Of a stretch of DNA of 64,000 nucleotides, positions 10,101 to 22,100 are shown one piece after another (position 1 is the stretch's first letter; every line of letters begins with the position of its first letter). The DNA lies in the NCBI GenBank assembly GCA_037349105.1, contig JAYJMM010000038.1, positions 4,314,501 to 4,378,500 on the forward strand. The letters are read 5' to 3'. The notes under the pieces are model-generated. The model did not search any database. It was given only the letters and a program-made list of their open reading frames with translations, and was not told the origin of the DNA. The position numbers were made by a program, and so were the translations under genes. This DNA is from Limnomonas spitsbergensis (lineage: Eukaryota; Chlorophyta; Chlorophyceae; Chlamydomonadales).

Positions 10101-13100
10101 CCTCGGTCCACAGGAGCAGTCCAGACGAGCAGTGGGGCCATGAGGGCGTAACAGCTGTATTGTGTTGTATTGTATTGTGTTGCAGGTGTGCACCTGGGGG
10201 GGAGAGTGAGGGCCTGTCTGACCCTTGACTGGTGGTTACTCAAAGCAATGGCAAGATGATTTCCGATAGGGTTGGGCCTCCAACAGGGGCTTGATGAAGG
10301 CTGGGAGGTGCGGGTCTCTTTCCATGTTTGATGTGCATTGCACCGATGGTCGGTTCAGACTCGTTGTCTAGTATTCTTCAGGCCAAGAAATGGAGGGCAA
10401 TGCAACCCTCCTCCCTGGGTTTGACCCTTTGCATCACTTAGATCCTGGGTTCCCCTTGCATCATTACTTGGGCTGCTGGGTAAGGCCGCCGCCTGCTGAG
10501 TTGCATGATGGTGATGCTGTGTTCCCCTTTTAACTGCTCACATGATGGTGATGCTGTGTTCCCCTTTTAACTGCTTGCATAATGGTGATGCTGTGTTCCC
10601 CTTTTAACTGCTCACATGATGGTGATGCTGTGTTCCCCTTTTAACTGCCTGCATGATGGTGATGCGGTGTTCCCCTTTTAACTGCTTGCATGATGGTGAT
10701 GTGGTGTTCCCCTTTTAACTGCTTGCATGATGGTGATGCTGTGTTCCCCTTTTAACTGCTTGCATGATGGTGATGTGGTGTTCCCCTTTTAACTGCTTGC
10801 ATGATGGTGATGTGGTGTTCCCCTTTTAACTGCTTGCATGATGGTGATGCTGTGTTCCCCTTTTAACTGCTTGCATGATAGTGATGTGGTGTTCCCCTTC
10901 TAACTGCTTGCAGTTTTTCGGCTACCAGTTGGACACGTGCCCAGTGCCTGGTTCTCAGCAGCTGTGTCCCTCAGGGATGACCTGGAGGGACTGCCCGCAG
11001 CACTTCGACTGCTACATCCCTTGCGAGCCCAGCTTGGCTTATCAGTGGTATGAGGTGCGCTAGTGAGGGGCTGCCCTTCTCATCCCCACATATGCCTCAC
11101 ACCGCACACACACCACTTTGTTGCACACACCACTGGGCCCAATAATGCATCATTTACTCAACAGGTCAGGAACATGCAGCTAGGTGTCAGGACAGTAGAG
11201 GGAGATGCAAACAGGAGGCCAGGGGGTGGGACAGGTATGTGTTGTATAGCAGGGTGAAAGCACTGTGCTGCTTGTACTCTCTTTGAGCCCTTTTCCCCAA
11301 CGCGTTGGTTGTGTGCCCCACGCCCTACCTGCCTGCCCCCTTGCCCCCTCTCCCTGTAGCTGCCTGCCTGTCGATACGCCCCCCCTGCCTGTCCCCTCTC
11401 CCCCTGCAGCTCCCTGCCTCTCCATACGGTGACATGGCCTACTGCGAGATGTTCCCCCGCCTGCCTAGCAACGGTGCTCCCAACAACCCAGTGGACATCC
11501 AGTACCTGGCGCAGGTTGGCAAGGCCACCACCTTCATGCCCAACTTTGACACCATCTTCCAGGTGAGAAAGAGGCGACAGGGTTAGGGGAGGGACAGAGG
11601 TAGCAGGCGGCAGGGTAAGGGAGGGGGGATTATAAGCCTTATGGCGCCAAGTGGCGCATGAGCATGGTGTCCTCCAGCCATCGTGAGGCTACAAGGCAGG
11701 TTGATGCCGGCAGGCCACCTGGCATAGTTGTCCAAGGTACCTCCCATCAGTTTGACTCCAGGCCAAGGACACATGCATGATGTTCCCTGCTCGGGCATGT
11801 CCTGTCTGCGTTAAGCCCATTACCCATTGTCCCCTGTTAAGCCCATTACCCATTGTCCCCTCTCCTCCTTGTGCCTTAAAAGCAAATCAATGTCAAGTGT
11901 GAAAGCCCTCATCCACTGCACCTGGATGATAACAAGTTCCCTTTGCGCCTGTCCCTTGCCATGTTCACCATCCCACTGACCTGCCCCTCCTCTCTTGTCT
12001 ATCCTGCCCTGGTGTGCTTGTGTGTGGCTGGTCTTGCCCGTGCCACCTTCCGTCCCCTCACCTTTGCGCTGTCTGTTGCTGTGTAGGCCATGCTGAGCAC
12101 CTTCATCATCGTGACGGGCGACAACTGGGATTCCAACATGAAAGAGATGATGGTGCTGACAGGCCCCTGGCTGCCCTGCCTCTACACCATCATCACCATG
12201 ATCATAGGGGTGTACACGGTGCTCAACCTGTTCCTGGCCATCCTGCTGTCAAACCTGGGTCAACTCTCAGAAAGCGGGGAGGAGGAGGAGGTGGCACCAT
12301 CCAGGTGGGGGCAGGCAGGCAGCTACCCAGAGGTGGCTGGGAGAGGCTGTGATGCCTACCTGAGATATCGGTCTAATCCTTGAGGGCTTGAGGCTGGACT
12401 GGATCACCACGAGCATGTTGCGCTTGTGTCGCCCGTTCGCCCTCTTCAGGTCTCGCCCCCATCTTTCCTCTTGCTCAGGTCCAAGGCTGTGGATGATGAG
12501 GATGGGGAGGACGAGGAAGGTCCTGCCAAGTCCGCCTCTGGCCATGTGTCTGTGATCAGCAAGAAGCTGCTGGGCGACTCCCAGGGTGCCTCCATCCTGG
12601 ATAAGATGACCCCCTCACACGCCTCCATCTGGGTGCCACAGCAAATGCAGCAGCAGATGGTGGCGAACCTGGTGCGTGAACAGAAGGCGAGGAAGGCGGG
12701 GCCAGAGGTAGACGCAACCATCTTCGCGGGACGAGAAAACCCCACCTCCAAGACCGGTGTTGGCGCTATGCTTAGCGGGCGCATGCAGGTGGGTGTCTGG
12801 GTGGGTAGAGCTGTTGTGCTGGTGACTGCAAAACTGATGTGCGCTCCTATTGATCCTGGACAGCTTCCCTTCCAACCTCGCTCTATACTGGGACAGTATG
12901 GATGGTGTTTGAGCCCAAGTCATGCTAGACTGTGAGCCTGGCTCATGTGTCTTGCACACACTTGTGACCTCAATGACACTAGCGTATTTCGTTGCCCCCA
13001 TGCCCCTGATGGGCACCTTCACACCTAATACGCTAGGGAGGGCTATCGCTGGGACATGCTTGCGGTGCGCTACCACTGTAGGGGGGACATGTGTCAGGGG

Positions 13101-16100
13101 GACATGTGTCAGGGGGGCTTGTGTCAGGGGACATGTGTCAGGGGGACTTGTGTCAGGGGGACATGTGTCAGGGGGATATGTGTCAGGGGGACTTGTGTCA
13201 GGGGGACTTGTGTCAGGGGGACATGTGTCAGGGGGACATGTGTCAGGGGGACATGTGTCAGGGGGACTTGTGTCAGGGGGACATGTGTCAGGGGGACATG
13301 TGTCTCCTGGTTGGGACCCGAGATTGATGCGTTGCGTTTTCACCTCTCAGGAGAGCTCGATGTACCGGAAGAGCTATAAGAGCAACCTGGTTGTTCCTGA
13401 GCCCGCCCTCCTGGGCCTGTCCCTGGCGAGCCTGGAGGGAGGGTATCTGGACCTCAGTGACCACCTTAGCGCTGGTCAGCTCGAGAAGTGCACCAGCTGG
13501 TTAGATGAGCCGGGCAGCCGCAGCCCCATGCCTCGCTCCGCGATCCACCCGAGCCCTGTTGGCCGCAGCCCCGTCCCACGCAGCGCTCTTTCACACTCCA
13601 GCGGGAAGAATTCCCTGCCGGGCATGCGGGGGACGCAGCTCAGCAGCACGGATCCCACGCCCCACTCTCGCGGCCAGTCCATGGCCGCTATGGGAGGAAC
13701 CGCAAGAATGACCTCTCGGATGCAGATGTTGCGCCCGACGGCTGTGCGCCCCGAGGAGCTTGCTGCCCCCCCCAAGAGGGTGTACACCGGCCCGCCACTG
13801 GAGGGACACGCACTTTTCATGCTGTCCAACACAAACACGCTCCGGAGGCTGGTGGCCAAGGTGAGTGCGAGTGGCAAGGAGGAGCGGAGGGCAAGAAGGG
13901 AATGCAGGTACAGGGCTGATGAGGAGCAAACGGACTCACGCCACTTGTGATTTAGGTGGAGAATGTGACCGGGGGGGGGGGGGCAGGAGTTGCATGCAGG
14001 AGGCAGCATTTGACTGTTTTGCCCCTGCTAGAGCCTGAACCCTGAGTCAATCACTGGTATGTCTCCAGGCCTAACCTCTGTACCCTCCACCCTCAACACT
14101 GTACCCTCCACCTTCAACTCTGTACCCTCCACCTTCTAACCAGTACCCTCCACCTTTCACCCTGCCCTCTTCACCCTCAACCCTGCCCCCTTCACCTTCA
14201 ACCCTGCCCCTTTCACCTTCCACCTTGCCCACTTCACCCTCAACCTCAACCCTGCTCCCTGCACCTTCAACCCTGTCCCCTCACCTTCAACCTTGCCCAC
14301 TACACCTTCAACCCTGCCCCCTACACCATCAACCCTGCCCCCTTAACCTTCAACCCCGCCCCCTTCACCCTCAACCCTGCCCCCTTCACCCTCAACCTTG
14401 CCCCCTTCACCCTCAACCCTGTCCCCTGCACCCTCAACCTGCCCCCTGCACCCTCAACCCTGCCCCCTTCACCTTCAACCCCGCCCCCTTCACCCTCAAC
14501 CCTGCCCCCTTCACCCTCAACCTTGCCCCCTTCACCCTCAACCCTGTCCCCTGCACCCTCAACCTGCCCCCTGCACCCTCAACCCTGCCCCCTTCAACTT
14601 CAAACCTGCCCCCTTCACCCTCAACCCTGCCCCCTTCACCCTCAACCCTGTCCCCTGCACCCTCAACCTGCCCCCTTCACCCTCAACCCTGTCCCCTGCA
14701 CCCTCAACCTTGCCCCCTTCACCCTCAACCCTGTCCCCTGCACCCTCAACCCTGCCCCCTTCAACTTCAACCCTGCCCCCTTCACCCTCAACCCTGTCCC
14801 CTGCACCCTCAACCATTCACCCTCAACCATTCACCCTCAACCCTGTCCCCTGCACCTTCAACCCTGCCCCCTGCACCCTCAACCCTGCACCCTACACCTT
14901 CAAACCTGCCCCCTACACCTTCAACCCTGCCCCTTTAACCCTCAACCCTGTCCCCTTCACACTCAACACTGCCCCCTTCACCCTCAACCCTGCACCCTAC
15001 ACCTTCAACCCTGCCCCCTTCACCCTCAACCCTGTCCCCTGCACCCTCAACCATTCACCCTCAACCATTCACCCTCAACCCTGCCCCCTACACCTTCAAC
15101 CCTGACCCTGCACCCTCAACCCTGCCCCCTACACCTTTAACCCTGCCCCCTACACCTTCGACCCTGTCCCCTCACCCTCAAACCTGTACCCTCCACCTCC
15201 AACCCTGGCCCCTTCACCCTCAACCCTGCGCATCTGTCGCAGCTGACTGACAGCTCCCAGTTTGAGTTGACGATGTTGTCCCTCATCGTGCTTTCATCGC
15301 TCGCGCTTTGCTTTGATGACGCAACGGTGGATCCAGGCACACCTAAGTTTGCGGTGCTTCATGCACTGGACATCTTCTTCTGCATTGTGTTTGGTGTGGA
15401 GGTGAGTCCTGCTGGCTGGAGGTCTCTGTATCCTGAGGGGACAGGCACATCTTATTGCAAGCTGGGGAGACTCCTCTGTATCCTGAGGGGACAGGCACAT
15501 CTTATTGCAAGCTGGGGAGACGCCTCTGTATCCTGAGGGGACAGGCACATCTTATTGCAAGCTGGGGAGACTCCTCTGTATCCTGAGGGGACAGGCACAT
15601 CTTATTGCAAGCTGGGGAGACTCCTCTGTATCGTGAGGGGACAGGCACATCTTATTGCAAGCTGGGGAGACGCCTCTGTATCCTGAGGGGACAGGCACAT
15701 CTTATTGCAAGCTGGGGAGACGCCTCTGTATCCTTAGGGGACAGGCACATCTTATTGCAAGCTGGGGAGACGCCTCTGTATCCTGAGGGGACAGGCACAT
15801 CTTATTGCAAGCTGGGGAGACGCCTCTGTATCCTTAGGGGACAGGCACATCTTATTGCAAGCTGGGGAGACGCCTCTGTATCCTGAGGGGACAGGCACAT
15901 CTTATTGCAAGCTGGGGAGACGCCTCTGTATCCTGAGGGGACAGGCACATCTTATTGCAAGCTGGGGAGACTCCTCTGTATCGTGAGGGGACAGGCACAT
16001 CTTATTGCAAGCTGGGGAGACGCCTCTGTATCCTGAGGGGACAGGCACATCTTATTGCAAGCTGGGGAGACGCCTCTGTATCCTTAGGGGACAGACACAT

Positions 16101-19100
16101 CTTATTGCAAGCTGGGGAGACGCCTCTGTATCCTGAGGGGACAGGCACATCTTATTGCAAGCTGGGGAGACGCCTCTGTATCCTTAGGGGACAGGCACAT
16201 CTTATTGCAAGCTGGGGAGACGCCTCTGTATCCTGAGGGGACAGGCACATCTTATTGCAAGCTGGGGAGACTCCTCTGTATCCTGAGGGGACAGGCACAT
16301 CTTATTGCAAGCTGGGGAGACTCCTCTGTATCGTGAGGGGACAGGCACATCTTATTGCAAGCTGGGGAGACGCCTCTGTATCCTGAGGGGACAGGCACAT
16401 CTTATTGCAAGCTGGGGAGACGCCTCTGTATCCTTAGGGGACAGACACATCTTATTGCAAGCTGGGGAGACGCCTCTGTATCCTGAGGGGACAGGCACAT
16501 CTTATTGCAAGCTGGGGAGACGCCTCTGACACATACTGTGTACGGAAAGTGCTTGTTGCTCTGGCAGGGCAGCAGGGCTGCTACTCATTGATTTGCACGT
16601 TGTTCCTGGCTATTGTCTCTCTAGGCTAGGCACCTTTCCCCCATAATCTGCCCACCTCCCCTCCCCCTCCTCACCTGCAGGCTCTGCTTAAGATCATGGC
16701 AGTGGGCTTAGCTTTCAACGGACGCAGCAGCTACCTCCGTCAGCCCTGGAATGTGTTGGACATGTTCATCGTGATTGTGCTGGTGCTGGTGCTCGTGCTG
16801 GAGAGCTTCATGAGCACAAGGGATGTCATGTGGCTGATAGCGCTGAGGGCCTTGCGGTGAGGGCAGACGAGTGGGAGCTGTGAGGGCAGAGGAGAGGGAG
16901 CTGTGGGAGCAGGGAGACAACCTGAACTTTGTTTCGATCAGTCGTCCCCGCAAAATCCCCCCCGCAAATTCTTCAGGCGAAGCCTGACAAGTCATTCCCT
17001 TGTGACCGGACCTTGACCTTAATGTTGGACCAGGAGCCATTTCTGCTGATGCATGTATCCCTTCACGCCTGCAGATGGTTTGGTGAGGCAGGCGCTGCTG
17101 ATTCCTGGCTTTAGTTTCCAGGCATCACCTGACCCTGCTCCTCCCCCCTTCCCTGCATAGAGCGCTGCGCCCCCTGCGTGCTGCCAGCCGCCTGGGGGGT
17201 GTGCGTGTGGTGGTGCTGGCCATGGTGTCTGCCATCCCGGCTATCTCCGAGGTGTTCTTTGTGGCCTCCCTCTTCTACTACATATTCGCGGTGTTGGGGG
17301 TCAACCTGATGAGCGGGCTGTTCCTGGGCTGCTACTCGAAGGGGAGCCTGCTGGACCCCTACTACCTCGTGGGGAACGGGCCCTACAGCAACATCAACAG
17401 AACCTGGTAAGAGGGGGGGCAGGGGCCAATGAGCGGCCTGGCGCCGCAGCCATGCGGGGCATAAATACCTGTGTCTTCTCCCGTTATGGCGGACCGTTTT
17501 TCACCCATGATGGATGTGTCAGCCCAAAAGCTCGGCTGTAACTCTTTTCGCAAGCGTTGCTAGCTTGCAGCCGCGCTGTCCCTCTCTCAATGTCGGACCT
17601 GCCCCAGCCTTCCCATGAATGTATTGATTGTGTTCCATTGCCGTTGTCCCGCCCAGGTGTGAGAACAACGGTGGCGTTCAGAACATAAGCAACAGCTTCT
17701 ACCATGACTCCATCAATGTGACTGTGCCCGAGTGGCAGGTGGACACAATATGGGGCGCAAACGGGGTGCTGGCTCGCTTTGACAATGTCATCATGGCGCT
17801 GTGGTCACTCTTCCAGGTGGGTGGTGTGGTTGTGGCCACTCTTCCAGGTGGGCACTGGTGTTGTGGTCACTCTTCCAGGTGGGTGGTGTGTTCCCCCCTC
17901 CGGCTTCGTTGTTCCCTCTTGATCGGTGGAGGGGGGTTGCTGCTGTTAGGCGGAGTACACCCTGCCTGCTTGTCGTACACATGCCACTGGGTGGGGGGAC
18001 ATGGAATTCCAGCAGCACCTGGGATCCGCTTGGAGACGTCCATGGGATCAGCCCTGGTGGATGTGTCAAACAATCCCTGAGGGCAGGGGGGCTGGATAGC
18101 CATGGCACACATGACAGGATCGTGGTGCCGCCCTCCTGATGCTGTTTGACTGGGGAGTGATCTGCTCCCTCCACCTGTTCCTGCAGATCTCCTCCTTGGA
18201 GAACTGGTCAGTCATCATGATCCAGGCCATGGACTCAACGGCCCTGGACATGCAGCCCATCTACAATGGGAATATATTCCTGTCCCTCTACTTTGTGGTG
18301 TTCGTCATCCTGTGTGTGTTCTTTATCCTCAACATGGTCATTGGCGTGTCCATCAATGAGGTGAGGGGCGACACCTATGGATTCTGGGCGATGCCGCTGC
18401 GTCGGAATTCTGCTCCAGACCTCATGAGGCTGGCACTCCCATTGTGGTGCTACAGACCCCATCTCCTGCGCATAGCTCCTTTGCTTGCACTCTCTCACCA
18501 TACGGATCCACCATTGCCATGAGGCTCGGTATGAATAGTGGACCAGCTAAGGTTCGTCAGCCTTATCTGGGAGCTTTTGCACGCAAACATTGCCAACTTG
18601 TGACTCATTCCGGGCCGCTCTGACGCCCGCTTGCATGTGTGTGCAGTTCAACAAGCTCAAGGCGTCCAATGGCCGGAGTGCGTTTATGACCGAGGAACAG
18701 CAGGAGTGGCTGACTGTGCAGCGCATGATGGCCACCACCCGGCCCAAGACCAAGTATGCGGTGCCGGCCAATGTTGTGCGGCGCTGGGCATTCCACACCG
18801 TCATGACGGTCGCCTTTGACCGTCTGATCATGTTTGTGATCCTTGCCAACGTGCTGGTGATGTTCATGACGCACTACGGTCAGGATGAGGGGTGGAGCCG
18901 GGCCCTGAATGGTGCCGACATTGCCTTCACCGCCGTGTACCTCATGGAGATGCTGCTCAAGATGATGGCAATGGACTTGATGCATTATTTCAAGGTAGGG
19001 GGGCTGGGACGGGGATGTGTCAGGGGGCTGGGAGGCTGGGAGGGGGAGGGGAGTAGATGAGGGGGCTGGGAGGGTGAGGGGGGGTGGTAAGAGTTGGGAG

Positions 19101-22100
19101 GGGGAGAAGGAGGTGAGGCGAGGAGTCTGGTAGGCCCACAAGGGACCCCTCACACCACGATGTGATTCTGCGCCTGGCCTGACAGTCTTCATCATTCTTC
19201 ATCTTCCACCGCTCCACCGCTGACCCTGAAGCTGCCTGTCTGTGTTGCTTGCAGGATCGTTGGTGCCGGTTCGACTTCATAGTGGTGATTGTCAGCGTGG
19301 TGGTGAGTCAACTTGATTAGGGCGAGCAGATCTTATGTAACACAGAAATCCAAAAATCCGTGTTTGCTGTACATCTGTCAGCACAGAATGATTGGCCCTG
19401 CCATGCTTCAGCTCCTCCACTCTCGATTGCCTCCCCCCTGCCCCCTGGCCTTACCTCCCCCGTCCCCTCCCCTCTCCTGCCCCCTCCCCTCCCCTGCCTC
19501 TCCCCTGCCCCCGCTTCCACTCCAGGGCGTCATTATGGAATACTCCACCGCCTCGGACATAGCGATCATGTCACTATTACGAGTGCTGCGAGTGCTGCGC
19601 ATCATCAAGCTGGTCCCCAAGGCCAAGGGGCTCAAGATGATGATGCTCACACTGCTGTGGTCAATGCCGGTATTGTTCAATGTGGCGTCAGTGCTGCTCA
19701 TCTTCATGTTCATTTATGTGAGTCTGCGACAGGCGACAGAGGGGGGGTGATGGGGGAGGTGGATAGAGGCGAATCTCTCAGTTGGTTATGTAGGGATCTA
19801 ATGTGGACAATCCAGCTGTGGGCTCGAGCTGGGGCAGATGATGTCTTGTGTGATTGAGCAGAGCAATAGACCAGTGCCAGCAAGTCCAAGATTTGAGCGA
19901 CAGACCCAGGTTGTCCTGCTGTACTTAAGCCACTCCTCCCTGCCATGAAACAAACAAACATTGTATGGAGAGCATTGATTAGCATCCGCCTTTAGCCCGC
20001 ATTGACCTGCCTTCATACTGAAGTCTTCATCAGCACTCGGTATATCAGCAGCATTCAAAATTGGAGAGATAGCATGTCTTAAGTAGGCCATGACAAGCTG
20101 GTGAATGTTAGCCACCTCACCCGATTTTTATTCAGTGAAACTTTCAGGAAACCATTGAGACCTAGGGGTCCACTGTTGCTCGGTTGTTGTGTTACTACGA
20201 TCCAGAGTCGAAGGTGGGGTATGCAGCATAGCTGCCTGGAAGCTTCCCTTTGTTGCTGTTGTTGAACGGGTCGTCCCACCTGCTGCCCGCCTCCCCCTCG
20301 CAGGCCATCATCGGTATGAACATATTTGGGAACATCAAGTGGCAGCTGAGCATCAACAACGATGCAAACTTCCAGAGCTTTGTGACCACCATGCTCCTGC
20401 TGTTCAGGTAAGCAAGGGCCTGCCCTGCAGCATGTCAATAGTGCTGTTTAGGTAAGCAAGGGCCTGCCCTGCAGCATGTCAATAACGCTGTTCAGGTAAG
20501 CAAGGGCCTGCCCTGCAGCATGTCAATAACGCTGTTCAGGTAAGCAAGGGCCTGCCCTGCAGCATGTCAATAACGCTGTTCAGGTAAGCAAGGGCCTACC
20601 CTGCAGCATGTCAAAAGCGCTGTTCAGGTAAGCAAGGACCTACCCTGCAGCATGTCAATACTGCTGTTCAGGTAAGCAAGGGCCTGCCCTGCAGCATGTC
20701 AATAGCGCTGTTCAGGTAAGCAAGGGCCTGCCCTGCAGCATGTCAATAGCGCTGTTCAGGTAAGCAAGGGCCTACCCTGCAGCATGTCAATACTGCTGTT
20801 CAGGTGAGCAAGGGCCTGCCCTGCAGCATGTCAATACTGCTGTTCAGGTAAGCAAGGGCCTGCCCTGCAGCATGTCAATAACGCTGTTCAGGTAAGCAAG
20901 GGCCTGCCCTGCAGCATGTCAATACTGCTGTTCAGGTAAGCAAGAGCCTGCCCTGCAGCATGTCAATACTGCTGTTCAGGTAAGCAAGGGCCTACCCTGC
21001 AGCATGTCAATACTGCTGTTCAGGTGAGCAAGGGCCTGCCCTGCAGCATGTCAATACTGCTGTTCAGGTAAGCAAGGGCCTGCCCTGCAGCATGTCAATA
21101 ACGCTGTTCAGGTAAGCAAGGGCCTGCCCTGCAGCATGCCAAAAGCGCTGTTCAGGTAAGCAAGGGCCTGCCCTGCAGCATGTCAATAGCGCTGTTCAGG
21201 TAAGCAAGGGCCTGCCCTGCAGCATGTCAATAACGCTGTTCAGGTAAGCAAGGGCCTGCCCTGCAGCATGTCAATACTGCTGTTCAGGTAAGCAAGGACC
21301 TGCCCTGCAGCATGTCAATACTGCTGTTTAGGTAAGCAAGGGCCTGCCCTGCAGCATGTCAATAGCGCTGTTCAGGTAAGCAAGGGCCTACCCTGCAGCA
21401 TGTCAAAAGCGCTGTTCAGGTAAGCAAGGGCCTGCCCTGCAGCATGTCAATAGCGCTGTTCAGGTAAGCAAGGGCCTGCCCTGCAGCATGTCAATAGCGC
21501 TGTTCAGGTAAGCAAGGGCCTGCCCTGCAGCATGTCAATAGCGCTGTTCAGGTAAGCAAGGGCCTGCCCTGCAGCATGCCAAAAGCGCTGTTCAGGTACA
21601 GAAAGGCCTGCTGTGCCAACACTGAGCATGAACAGGGCTATGGCCTGCTCCCCTGAGCCGCGATCGACCTTGGTGTCCTTCTCCTCGCCCTTCGCAGGAT
21701 GCAGACTGGGGAGAACTGGAACCAGCTGATGTTTGACTGCATGGTGATGGAGCGCTGCATCATGCTGACCGCCAACGTCAACATCACGCAGCTGGGCGGC
21801 AACACGACTCTGTTGTGGTCCGGGACCTACCTGGACCCTGTGGATGATGTGTGGACGCTGGATCAAGTGCCCTCCGCCTCACAGGTGCGTCCTGCATCCT
21901 CTGAGGGCAGGGGCAAGGAGGGCACAGGGGGCACGGGCAGGAAGTGTGCATGCCAGTGGCATATTTGTCCTGCGGGTACTGGGCAAGGGGTGACGAATGC
22001 TGCAGGGGACATTGGCCATCACGCCTTGCCCGACATGAATGGCCTCCCGGACACATGCCGCCATTACAAGCTCAATCGACCCACAGCAGAGGATGCCCCT

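Larger units (their letters stand above)
8358..12304 (+). other. Channel domain II (exons 7-11)
   Basis: Exon 7 encodes the I-II linker and S1. Exon 8 encodes S2 to S5, with a strong S4 (FRAFRLLRIFRLARSWK, six basic residues at three-residue spacing). Exons 9 and 10 encode a Cys-rich turret (five Cys within exon 9, one in exon 10), probably disulphide-bonded outside the membrane. Exon 11 starts at AMLSTF and carries the filter TGDNW with Asp747, then S6 (TVLNLFLAILLSNL) followed by an acidic stretch. Confidence 0.9.
15243..18360 (+). other. Channel domain III (exons 14-18)
   Basis: Exon 14 encodes S1 and the start of S2. Exon 15 encodes the rest of S2, S3 and the start of S4. The S4 run LIALRALRALRPLRAASR crosses the exon 15/16 junction (cg|a). 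Exon 16 encodes S5. Exons 17 and 18 encode the turret and P-loop, where ARFDNVIMALWSLFQ joins ISSLENW and gives filter residue Glu1333. S6 is VVFVILCVFFILNMVIGVSI. In animal Nav channels this filter position is Lys, so the gene is not Nav-like here. Confidence 0.9.

Noticed and set aside
10150..10190. Possible extra exon after TGTATTGTGTTGCAG in intron 8
   Set aside because: It looks like an acceptor, but the following frame has no homology, stops soon, and exon 8 to exon 9 joins in phase without it.
8711..10228. Open frame of about 505 codons fusing Pro/Ser-rich repeats to channel exon 8
   Set aside because: Only 9664-10045 is channel coding. The frame from exon 7 hits a stop at 8696-8698 before the array, and spliced phases agree without the repeat.
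18647..18994. Calling the gene a Nav sodium channel from the FMTEEQ linker
   Set aside because: The filter is Q-D-E-E, not DEKA, with Glu where Nav has Lys in domain III. I keep the broader Cav/Nav superfamily call.
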